64,000 bases of DNA, taken from assembly GCA_964195425.1 (NCBI GenBank), contig CAXMOM010000053.1, forward strand, positions 1 through 64,000, given 5' to 3'. The notes under the pieces were generated by a model. The model did no database searches and was not told where the DNA came from. It saw nothing but the letters and a program-made list of their open reading frames with translations. Shown here one piece after another: positions 44,213 through 51,630 of the stretch. The position numbers and the translations under genes are program-made. How positions within the stretch are numbered: the first letter of the stretch is position 1; every line of letters starts with the position of its first letter. Source of the DNA: Glaciecola sp964195425. GTDB lineage: Bacteria; Pseudomonadota; Gammaproteobacteria; Enterobacterales; Alteromonadaceae.

Positions 44213-45402
44213 CAATTAAGCTCCTTGATTATTTGATTAGCGAGGGCACGACTTGAAAGATCATGCTCTAAAATACTGTCAATACAGGTAAGGCTATTCA
44301 TGTTTTGTTTTTGTAGCGTCATATCATTGACCATGTTTATCTGTGAAAAGTTTACTTTACCTTGCAAAAAAGCGTCAACAGCCACTTCATTAGCTGCATT
44401 TAATGCGGTGGTTGCAGCTTGTCCATCCTTACTTGCTTGTATCGCTAAGAAAAGATTGGGGAAGCGTTTTTCACAAGGTTGCGCAAAGCTAAAATTAGAC
44501 AATTGAGAGAAATCTAAGGGTGCGACTCCCGAACTAATTCTGCTTGGATAAGCCAAACCGTGGGCAATAGGTGTGCGCATATCAGGATTACCCATTTGCG
44601 CAATAACTGAACCATCGACATATTGCACCATAGAATGAATGGTACTTTGTGGATGAATAACCACACGAATGTCTTCTTCTTTAAAGCCAAACAACCATTT
44701 TGCTTCTATAAATTCTAATCCTTTGTTCATCATAGAGGCTGAATCAACAGAGATTTTTTGCCCCATTGACCAATTTGGATGAGCACAAGCTTGAGCAGGA
44801 GTAACTTGGCTAAACTGATCCAGGGCTAACTCTCTAAACGGGCCGCCACTGCCTGTCAGCAACAAGTGGGAAATACCGCTGGCTTCTTTATTGCCATAAA
44901 TAAAATCAGCCGGCAAACACTGAAAAATAGCATTGTGTTCACTGTCTATTGGCACAAGTTGTGCCTTATATTTATTAACTGCATTAATAAATAGCTCGCC
45001 CGACATCACAAGCGCTTCTTTGTTGGCTAATAAGATACGCTTGCCTGCTTTTACTGCCGCTAGGGTTGGTAAAAGACCTGCTGCACCTACTATCGCCGAC
45101 ATAACGCAGTCCACTTCTGGTGCACTGGCGATATCGATTAATGCTTGTTGGGAATGTAAAAGTTTAGTGTTGCCTATATTTGCGCCGAGCAAATCGTTAA
45201 GTTCTTTAACGGAGGCTTCATCGGGTACTACTGCATAAACGGGCGTAAAGGTTTGAATTTGTTTAGCCAATTTAGTTAACTGACGCATACCAGATAAGGC
45301 AAACACTTCAAATTTATCTGGATGTCGAGAAATAACATCCAAAGTTGAAGAGCCTATTGAGCCCGTGGCTCCTAAAATACAAACTTGTTGAGGATATTGC
45401 AT
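44212..45402 (-). CDS. dxr: 1-deoxy-D-xylulose 5-phosphate reductoisomerase
   Basis: A 396-residue NADPH enzyme of the non-mevalonate isoprenoid pathway that makes MEP. The nucleotide-binding GATGSIGSSTLDV is at residues 9-21. ANKEALVMSGELF near 125 and PIDSEHNAIFQCL near 148 carry metal and substrate ligands. GQKISVDSASMMNKGLE follows near 215. It is coupled to rseP by one shared base, and lies downstream of cdsA. Confidence 0.97.
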   Translation of the reverse strand: MQYPQQVCILGATGSIGSSTLDVISRHPDKFEVFALSGMRQLTKLAKQIQTFTPVYAVVPDEASVKELNDLLGANIGNTKLLHSQQALIDIASAPEVDCVMSAIVGAAGLLPTLAAVKAGKRILLANKEALVMSGELFINAVNKYKAQLVPIDSEHNAIFQCLPADFIYGNKEASGISHLLLTGSGGPFRELALDQFSQVTPAQACAHPNWSMGQKISVDSASMMNKGLEFIEAKWLFGFKEEDIRVVIHPQSTIHSMVQYVDGSVIAQMGNPDMRTPIAHGLAYPSRISSGVAPLDFSQLSNFSFAQPCEKRFPNLFLAIQASKDGQAATTALNAANEVAVDAFLQGKVNFSQINMVNDMTLQKQNMNSLTCIDSILEHDLSSRALANQIIKELN

Positions 45403-45408
45403 TACAAC

Positions 45409-46272
45409 CTAGACCATCCACACAACATAACAAAAGGCAAAAACAGGGAATGCAGCGGTTAAACTGTCTATTCTGTCCATAATTCCACCATGCCCGGGTA
45501 GCAGCTTGCCGCTGTCTTTAATACCCGCACAGCGCTTAAACATACTCTCGTTTAAATCGCCTAATGCCGACACGCCAACAGTAATACCGCCAATCAATAA
45601 ATGTAGCACAATACGTGATGGTTCTACCTGATAATGCAAAGCAGCAAACGCAATAATAGCTAACGAAGCCATTACACCGCCCAATAAACCTTCTAGGGTT
45701 TTACCCGGCGAGACATTGGGTCTTAATTTATGCTTACCAAACTTCACCCCAACAAAGAATGCGCCTACGTCTGCGGCCCAAACAATGCCTAACACATAAA
45801 ACAATAATGAGGCGCCATAAAAAGGATCCACATCATATAAACTGGTACGTAAACTAACTATTGCAACCCATGTTGGGATCAATGTGAGTACGCCAAACGC
45901 GCCACGAATACTGCGGCTATTTTTCCAAAAACTGCTGTATCGTGGATAGGCAAGTATCATAAATAACGAGACTAACCACCATATAGCGGCTATTTGCAAT
46001 ATGCCAAAATAAACAGAATTTAATTCGCCTTGCACCCAAATTTCAGTGGCGTCAACACTAAAAATTAAAAGTGCACACAGCACCCCAACAAAAATAGTAA
46101 ACCAACCTTTTACCATACGAGCAGTCATACCCGACATATTTGCCCACTCATATGCACCTAATAGAATGATACCTGCCACTACATATTTAAAGCCTTCAAT
46201 AGGTAGAAACAAAATACCCGTTAGGGCAAGCGGAGCAAGCACCAAGGCAGTGAGAATACGTTGTTTTAACAT
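45409..46272 (-). CDS. cdsA: Phosphatidate cytidylyltransferase
   Basis: A 287-residue integral membrane enzyme that makes CDP-diacylglycerol for phospholipid synthesis. About eight hydrophobic segments are visible. The C-terminal signature near residues 235-270 (KRCAGIKDSGKLLPGHGGIMDRIDS) includes the metal-binding aspartates. The ATG overlaps the end of uppS by 7 bp, consistent with an operon. Confidence 0.95.
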   Translation of the reverse strand: MLKQRILTALVLAPLALTGILFLPIEGFKYVVAGIILLGAYEWANMSGMTARMVKGWFTIFVGVLCALLIFSVDATEIWVQGELNSVYFGILQIAAIWWLVSLFMILAYPRYSSFWKNSRSIRGAFGVLTLIPTWVAIVSLRTSLYDVDPFYGASLLFYVLGIVWAADVGAFFVGVKFGKHKLRPNVSPGKTLEGLLGGVMASLAIIAFAALHYQVEPSRIVLHLLIGGITVGVSALGDLNESMFKRCAGIKDSGKLLPGHGGIMDRIDSLTAAFPVFAFCYVVWMV

Positions 46273-47075
46273 GAGACGTTCTCGTTCTCGTTATTGTTAT
46301 TATCGATGTCGTCTTGAGTCATAATTTGCGCACCCGTTAAGCCAAAGCGGCGTTGACGGTTAGCAAAGTCCGCAATTGCAAGATTAAAGACTTCTTCATT
46401 AAAATCGGGCCATAGCACATCGGTAAAATAGAATTCAGCATAGGCGGATTGCCATAGTAAAAAATTACTTACACGATGATCACCACCGGTACGAATTAAC
46501 AAGTCGAGTTCTGGCAAATCGCCCGTGCTAACATGTTGATTAAATAGCTCTTCATCAATATCGTTAAGACTTAATTGTTTTTTTTCTACTTTTTGAGCAA
46601 TACGACGCGTAGCGTCAATAATATCCCATCGACCGCCGTAATTAGCAGCAATATTTAGAACTAATGAAGTATTGCCTGAGGTAAGCGCTTCTGCCTTTTT
46701 GATTTTTTCTTGTAACTTTATATCAAATGCAGAAATATCGCCTATGACCTTAAGCCGAATATCGTTCTGGTTAAGCTTTTTGACTTCAGAGCGCAGCACC
46801 AGAGAAAATAGCTGCATGAGCACGCCTACTTCTTCTTTTGGACGCTGCCAATTCTCGCTGCTAAAAGCAAACAGCGTGAGCGACTCGATCCCCACTTTTC
46901 TAGCGAGGGTTACTGACGCTCGAACTGCATCCACGCCGGCTTTGTGCCCAAAGGTCCGTAGCTTACCTTTTTGCTGCGCCCAGCGACCATTACCATCCAT
47001 AATAATAGCAACATGGCGCGGTATTTTATCTATCACTTGAGCATTTTCAAGTGATTGACTTTCAATCTTAGTCAA
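46266..47075 (-). CDS. uppS: Undecaprenyl diphosphate synthase
   Basis: A 269-residue cis-prenyltransferase that makes the C55 lipid carrier for peptidoglycan and O antigen. The catalytic Asp is in IIMDGNGRWAQQKG near residue 28. TLFAFSSENWQRP near 78 and the C-terminal LLIRTGGDHRVSNFLLWQ with YAEFYF are visible. The only ATG is inside the catalytic motif. I take the TTG at 47075, which lies nine bases after a strong GGAGG at the end of frr. The last residues are Asn/Glu-rich. Confidence 0.95.
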   Translation of the reverse strand: MTKIESQSLENAQVIDKIPRHVAIIMDGNGRWAQQKGKLRTFGHKAGVDAVRASVTLARKVGIESLTLFAFSSENWQRPKEEVGVLMQLFSLVLRSEVKKLNQNDIRLKVIGDISAFDIKLQEKIKKAEALTSGNTSLVLNIAANYGGRWDIIDATRRIAQKVEKKQLSLNDIDEELFNQHVSTGDLPELDLLIRTGGDHRVSNFLLWQSAYAEFYFTDVLWPDFNEEVFNLAIADFANRQRRFGLTGAQIMTQDDIDNNNNENENVSC

Positions 47076-47079
47076 CTGA

Positions 47080-47637
47080 CTAGACCTCCATCAGTTCTTT
47101 TTCTTTGTCGGCGAGAATACCGTCAATATTTTTAATAAACTGATTGGTAAGTGATTGGATGTTTTCTTCCCCCGCCCTTGCTTCATCTTCGCTTACGTCT
47201 TTATCTTTTAGCAAATCTTTGATGTCGCCGTTTGCATCACGTCTTATGTTACGCACGGCTACACGGCCAAGCTCAACTTCATTGCGAACCACTTTAATTA
47301 AATCTTTGCGGCGCTCTTCAGTAAGCGGTGGCAACGGAATACGAATCGCAGATCCTGCGCTCATTGGGTTGAGGCCCAAGTCAGACTGCATAATCGCCTT
47401 CTCTACTGCTTGAATAGCGCTTTTATCAAAGACCGAGAGCGCCAGTGTTCGACTATCTTCAGCCACAATGTTAGCTAACTGTTTTAGCGGTGTGTCAGCA
47501 CCATAGTACGAGACCATAATACTATCAAGTAAACTAGGGTGTGCACGGCCTGTGCGAATTTTAGCTAACTGTGTTTTTAATGCAGCTACACTTTTCTCCA
47601 TGCGATCTTGCGCATCAAGTTCTATTTCATCAATCAT
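47080..47637 (-). CDS. frr: Ribosome recycling factor
   Basis: A 185-residue factor that splits post-termination ribosomes together with EF-G. It begins MIDEIELDAQDRMEKSV, the family-typical start, and contains KIRTGRAHPSLLD near residue 28 and the domain II and helical bundle segments. I use ATG 47637, nine bases after AAAGG, giving the same length as E. coli, rather than a TTG at 47646. Unlike in E. coli, the gap to pyrH is about 200 bp. Confidence 0.96.
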   Translation of the reverse strand: MIDEIELDAQDRMEKSVAALKTQLAKIRTGRAHPSLLDSIMVSYYGADTPLKQLANIVAEDSRTLALSVFDKSAIQAVEKAIMQSDLGLNPMSAGSAIRIPLPPLTEERRKDLIKVVRNEVELGRVAVRNIRRDANGDIKDLLKDKDVSEDEARAGEENIQSLTNQFIKNIDGILADKEKELMEV

Positions 47638-47835
47638 AATTAACAACCTTTATTGATTATTTTTATTCTTTGTTCGGCGAAATTTCTAATCAGATTACGC
47701 CTTATATTTATTGCTATTATCTTGTGTTTGCGCAAACTTTTACTCAGCAATTGACAACTAGCAACGAGATATCGCAACTAGATTGTCATATTAACATTAT
47801 TTTTACGTAGTTGTATGCGCACAATGGTTTCAAAA

Positions 47836-48585
47836 TTAGGTTAACGCTTCAGTTGAATCAGTATGACAAATAAGTGTGCCTTCAGATTCGCCTAGCACAA
47901 CGCGTTTTAAACAACCTGGCTTAGTCATATTAAATACGCGTATTGGAATACTATGGTCCCGGGCTAAGGTGAACGCCGCCAAATCCATTACTTTAAGCTC
48001 TTTGTCTAGCACTTCGTTATAACTTAAATGCTTATACAACACGGCCTCTGGGTTTTTAGCGGGGTCGCTATCATAAACGCCATCTACTTTAGTTGCTTTT
48101 AGGACTACGTCAGCTTCAATCTCGATACCGCGCAAACATGCTGCTGAATCGGTGGTAAAAAACGGGTTGCCAGTGCCAGCAGCAAAGATGACTACGCGGC
48201 CCGATTTAAGCATTTTAATGGCGTCGGTCCAATTGTAAGAATCGCATACACCATTGAGTGGGATAGCAGACATTAGCTTGGCATTTACAAACGCACGGTG
48301 CAAAGCATCGCGCATTGCTAAGCCATTCATTACCGTTGCTAGCATGCCCATATGATCGCCTACCACGCGATTCATGCCGGCTTTGGCTAGTCCTTCGCCT
48401 CTAAATAAATTACCACCGCCAATAACAAGGCCTACTTCAATACCAAGCTCTACTAATTCTTTTATTTCTTCAGCCATACGGTCGAGTACTTTGGGATCGA
48501 TACCAAAACTCTCCTCTCCCATGAGGGCTTCACCGCTTAATTTTAATAGGAGACGACGATATGCAGGTTTAGGGCTAACACTCAT
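47836..48585 (-). CDS. pyrH: UMP kinase
   Basis: A 249-residue amino-acid-kinase-fold enzyme that phosphorylates UMP to UDP and is allosterically controlled by GTP and UTP. LLLKLSGEALMG near residue 12, VIGGGNLFRG near 55, and AAGTGNPFFTTDSAACLR near 135 are visible, plus a TKVDGVYDSDP motif near 165. It is monocistronic-looking: a strong terminator lies upstream after tsf, and a long gap follows before frr. Confidence 0.96.
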   Translation of the reverse strand: MSVSPKPAYRRLLLKLSGEALMGEESFGIDPKVLDRMAEEIKELVELGIEVGLVIGGGNLFRGEGLAKAGMNRVVGDHMGMLATVMNGLAMRDALHRAFVNAKLMSAIPLNGVCDSYNWTDAIKMLKSGRVVIFAAGTGNPFFTTDSAACLRGIEIEADVVLKATKVDGVYDSDPAKNPEAVLYKHLSYNEVLDKELKVMDLAAFTLARDHSIPIRVFNMTKPGCLKRVVLGESEGTLICHTDSTEALT

Positions 48586-48607
48586 GCGCAGTTTTTTCCT
48601 TTAGTTA

Positions 48608-48634
48608 TAAAAAAGCACCTCAATTGAGGTGCTT
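48608..48634 (-). terminator. Intrinsic terminator after tsf
   Basis: On the minus strand, the perfect palindrome AAGCACCTCAATTGAGGTGCTT (positions 48613-48634) is followed by a T run. It closes the rpsB-tsf transcript and separates it from pyrH. Confidence 0.85.
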
Positions 48635-48693
48635 AGTAGTGTATATGAAGAGCTTGTTTTACAAAAGAATGTTTTTCGTAAAACCTATTTATT

Positions 48694-49569
48694 TTAAGCT
48701 TTTTTAGCCGCTTCCAGTTGCGCAGCAACTTCTGCAGCAAAATCTTCGGTTTTCTTCTCAATACCTTCGCCAACTTCAAAACGTACAAAGTTAACTACAT
48801 CAGCATTTTTGCTCTTCAGAAAGTCGCCAACACTCATTGATGGGTCTTTTACGAAAGGTTGACCGGTTAAGCTAACTTCGCCAGTGAATTTCTTCATACG
48901 ACCTGAAACCATTTTTTCAGCGATTTCAGCAGGCTTACCTGATTGAATAGCGATCTCGAGCTGAATTTCTTTTTCTTTTGCTACAACTGCTTCAGGCACA
49001 TCACTTGGCTTAACATACTGTGGGTTAGACGCTGCTACATGCATTGCGATATCTTTCGCTAGCGCTTCATCGCCACCGGTAAGTATAGCGATAACACCAA
49101 TACGACCGCTGTGAACATATGCGCCAAGGTTGTCACCTTCAACATTGATAACACGACGAGGAGAAATGTTTTCGCCAATTTTCGCAACTAAGGTATCACG
49201 TGCTGTTGCAACAGTAACACCGTCTAAATCAGCTGCGTTAAGCGCATCCATATCGTTGATGTTGTTAGCTGCAGCAACTGCCAATATTTTATTACCAAAG
49301 GCTAAAAAGCCATCGTCGCGAGCAACGAAGTCAGTTTCAGAGTTTATTTCAATCATAGTGGCTTTGGTGCCAGAAACGTGCGTCAAAATTACGCCTTCTG
49401 CTGCAATGCGGCCGGCTTTTTTAGCGGCTTTTGCTTGACCAGATTTACGCATATTTTCTATTGCTAATTCAACGTCACCGTTAGTCTCTACCAGTGCATT
49501 TTTACAATCTAACATACCCGAACCTGTGCGCTCGCGTAATTCTTTTACCAGTGCGGCTGTCACTGCCAT
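48694..49569 (-). CDS. tsf: Elongation factor Ts
   Basis: A 291-residue guanine nucleotide exchange factor for EF-Tu. It begins MAVTAALVKELRERTGSGMLDCK, the UBA-like N-terminal domain, and has the conserved SETDFVARD near residue 80. A dimerisation core and a C-terminal module follow. I use ATG 49569, supported by AGGA eight bases upstream, rather than the TTG at 49584. It follows rpsB in the usual order, with a hairpin in the gap. Confidence 0.96.
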   Translation of the reverse strand: MAVTAALVKELRERTGSGMLDCKNALVETNGDVELAIENMRKSGQAKAAKKAGRIAAEGVILTHVSGTKATMIEINSETDFVARDDGFLAFGNKILAVAAANNINDMDALNAADLDGVTVATARDTLVAKIGENISPRRVINVEGDNLGAYVHSGRIGVIAILTGGDEALAKDIAMHVAASNPQYVKPSDVPEAVVAKEKEIQLEIAIQSGKPAEIAEKMVSGRMKKFTGEVSLTGQPFVKDPSMSVGDFLKSKNADVVNFVRFEVGEGIEKKTEDFAAEVAAQLEAAKKA

Positions 49570-49624
49570 TGTCTTATTCCTCAAAAATTTATGTTCTATA
49601 CTGCTAATGAAAGCAGATTTTAAA

Positions 49625-49646
49625 AAAGGAGACTCGCGTCTCCTTT
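49625..49646 (-). terminator. Hairpin between rpsB and tsf
   Basis: A perfect inverted repeat, AAAGGAGA CTCGCG TCTCCTTT on the plus strand, is followed on the minus strand by a T run. It may be a partial terminator or attenuator that lowers tsf relative to rpsB expression, or a processing hairpin (inference). Confidence 0.65.
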
Positions 49647-49670
49647 CAAAATGTTACGTAAAGCGTTTAC

Positions 49671-50396
49671 TTATTTTTCGTCAGCTACAAACTCATCGCT
49701 AGGCGCAGGTACATCTTGGTTACGATCTTCCATAACTGCATCTGCCACTGCGTTGGTGTATAACTGTACTGCTCTTATTGCATCGTCGTTGCCTGGAATG
49801 ATGTAATCAACACCATCTGGGTTTGAGTTAGTATCAACAACAGAGACTACTGGAATACCTAAATTGCGGGCTTCAGTAATAGCAATATGTTCGTGGTCTG
49901 CATCGATAACAAAAATCACATCCGGCAAGCCGCCCATGTTTTTGATGCCGCCTAAGCTACTTTCAAGCTTTTTCATTTCACGTTCAAGCAATAAAACTTC
50001 TTTTTTAGTCAATTTTTCAAATGTACCGTCGGCGCTTTGAGACTCAAGCTCTTTCAAACGGTTGATTGACTGACGAACTGTTTTCCAGTTAGTCAACATG
50101 CCGCCTAACCAGCGTTTGTTAACGTAGTATTGACCGCATTTTAAAGCTGATTCTTTAACTGCATCGCTCGCCGCACGCTTAGTGCCTACGAACAAAATTT
50201 TACCTTTACGAGCCGCAATGCTTGAAAGAAAGCTAAGTGCATCGTTAAATAAAGGAACCGTTTTTTCTAAGTTTATAATATGTACTTTGTTACGTGCGCC
50301 AAAAATGAACTGAGCCATTTTAGGGTTCCAGTAACGAGTTTGGTGACCAAAGTGAACACCAGCGTTGAGCATGTCACGCATTGAAACGTTTGCCAT
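49671..50396 (-). CDS. rpsB: Small ribosomal subunit protein S2
   Basis: A 241-residue ribosomal protein. The opening MANVSMRDMLNAGVHFGHQTRYWNPKM is the family signature. FVGTKRAASDAVKESA near residue 64, the KRWLGGMLTNWKT segment near 93, and PDVIFVIDADHEHIAITEARNLGIPVV near 155 are visible. Its leader is long and foldable, which fits known autoregulation by S2. It is the first gene of the rpsB-tsf unit, divergent from map. Confidence 0.97.
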   Translation of the reverse strand: MANVSMRDMLNAGVHFGHQTRYWNPKMAQFIFGARNKVHIINLEKTVPLFNDALSFLSSIAARKGKILFVGTKRAASDAVKESALKCGQYYVNKRWLGGMLTNWKTVRQSINRLKELESQSADGTFEKLTKKEVLLLEREMKKLESSLGGIKNMGGLPDVIFVIDADHEHIAITEARNLGIPVVSVVDTNSNPDGVDYIIPGNDDAIRAVQLYTNAVADAVMEDRNQDVPAPSDEFVADEK

Positions 50397-50399
50397 TGT

Positions 50400-50520
50400 A
50401 TTAATTTCCTAATTTTAGGGGTTATGCCTCCACAAATCCCTATCCCCGATCATTAATGAGAAGCTAAATCAGCTCTTATGCTCATCAACGACACCCCGGA
50501 AACAGTGTCGAAATGTGTGT
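50400..50520 (-). promoter_or_regulatory. Structured rpsB leader (S2-leader/t44-like)
   Basis: On the minus strand, the region before rpsB folds as consecutive stems. CGACAC/GTGTCG is at 50489-50510. GATGAG/CTCATT encloses AGCT/AGCT at about 50450-50487. A GGGG/CCCC helix lies just before the ribosome site AGGA. In E. coli the rpsB leader (t44 element) mediates repression by S2; homology here is inferred from position and foldability, not from an alignment. Confidence 0.45.
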
Positions 50521-50607
50521 GAATTTTTAGTTATTCACTGCCCGATTGCTGCGGTTTATTCTTATCATAAAGAAATAAATCTCACACCATTCGAAAACAG
50601 CGCGCGC

Positions 50608-50636
50608 TTTATACCATTTATATGCCTTTATTACAA
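50608..50636 (-). promoter_or_regulatory. rpsB promoter with GC-rich discriminator
   Basis: On the minus strand TTGTAA (50631-50636) and TATAAA (50608-50613) are spaced by 17 bp and followed by GCGCGCGC. A GC-rich discriminator after the -10 is known to confer stringent (ppGpp) control, which suits a ribosomal protein operon. The predicted leader is about 200 nt. Confidence 0.55.
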
Positions 50637-50721
50637 ACTATTGTTGATAATATCTGCGGAGGTTTATGGTCCAAATTTGTCTATAAGTTGGCATCAAAGA
50701 CCATCGCTTTTAAAAATGGGA

Positions 50722-50750
50722 TTGTATGCTTAGCGGTACTGTATGATAAT
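50722..50750 (+). promoter_or_regulatory. Candidate map promoter
   Basis: TTGTAT (50722-50727) and GATAAT (50745-50750), with a TG just before, are spaced by 17 bp about 35 bp upstream of the map start codon. This would drive map and probably glnD. Confidence 0.5.
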
Positions 50751-50782
50751 ATGTCTATATTAATAGAACAGGTAGTAAAGCT

Positions 50783-51577
50783 TTGGCAGCAACCATAAAA
50801 ACAGCTCAAGAAATAGAAAAAATGCGCGTAGCCGGTAAATTAGCTAGCGAAGTGCTAAATATGATAGGCGACCATGTGGTGAAAGGTGTAACCACAGAGC
50901 AGCTTAATCAGCTATGCCACAACTACATTGTAGAAGTGCAAGGTTGCATACCAGCACCTTTAAACTATGGCAGACCTCCGTTTCCCAAGTCAGTCTGCAC
51001 ATCGGTAAATCATGTTATTTGCCATGGTATTCCAAGCGATAAAAAACTTAAAGACGGTGATATTGTTAACATCGATGTTACGGTTATTAAAGACGGATAT
51101 CATGGTGACACCTCAAAAATGTATGTTGTAGGCAAGCCCAGCATACTTGCTGAGCGACTTATTCGAGTGACGCAGGAATGTTTGTATAAAGGCATAGAGC
51201 TAGTTAAGCCGGGTGCTCGTTTAGGCGATATTGGACACGTAATTCAAACCCATGCCCACAAGAATAATTACTCTGTAGTACAAGAATATTGCGGTCATGG
51301 TATTGGTGCTACTTTTCATGAAGACCCACAGGTGGTTCATTATGGCCAAGCTAATACTGGCGAAGAGTTAGTTACGGGTATGTGCTTTACTATTGAGCCT
51401 ATGATAAATGCTGGCAAGCGTCACTCTAAGATGCTGCCCGATCAATGGACCGTAGTAACGAAAGACAGAAGCTTAAGCGCCCAATGGGAGCACACCTTGC
51501 TGGTAACTGACACCGGTGTTGAAATTTTAACCCATCGCGACGACGAAACTATTCCCAAAATAATTAACCATAGTTAA
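50783..51577 (+). CDS. map: Methionine aminopeptidase type I
   Basis: A 264-residue metalloenzyme that removes the initiator methionine. The conserved ligands are visible: NIDVTVIKDGYHGDTSKM near residue 95 (two Asp), GHGIGATFHEDPQV near 175 (His, Glu context), and FTIEPMINAG near 208. The start is TTG at 50783, giving MAATIKTAQEIEKMRVAGKL, which aligns with the E. coli start; the next ATG is 14 codons downstream. It is divergent from rpsB, as in E. coli. Confidence 0.96.
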   Translation: MAATIKTAQEIEKMRVAGKLASEVLNMIGDHVVKGVTTEQLNQLCHNYIVEVQGCIPAPLNYGRPPFPKSVCTSVNHVICHGIPSDKKLKDGDIVNIDVTVIKDGYHGDTSKMYVVGKPSILAERLIRVTQECLYKGIELVKPGARLGDIGHVIQTHAHKNNYSVVQEYCGHGIGATFHEDPQVVHYGQANTGEELVTGMCFTIEPMINAGKRHSKMLPDQWTVVTKDRSLSAQWEHTLLVTDTGVEILTHRDDETIPKIINHS

Positions 51578-51630
51578 CCAGAAATAATCCGTATCAGCGG
51601 CCTCATCAACAACTAAATTAAGGGAAACAT

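Noticed and set aside
47725..47740. Palindrome GTTTGCGCAAAC between frr and pyrH
   Set aside because: It resembles a PurR half-site pair in the wrong order and does not fit a known operator well enough; a single 12-bp palindrome is weak evidence.
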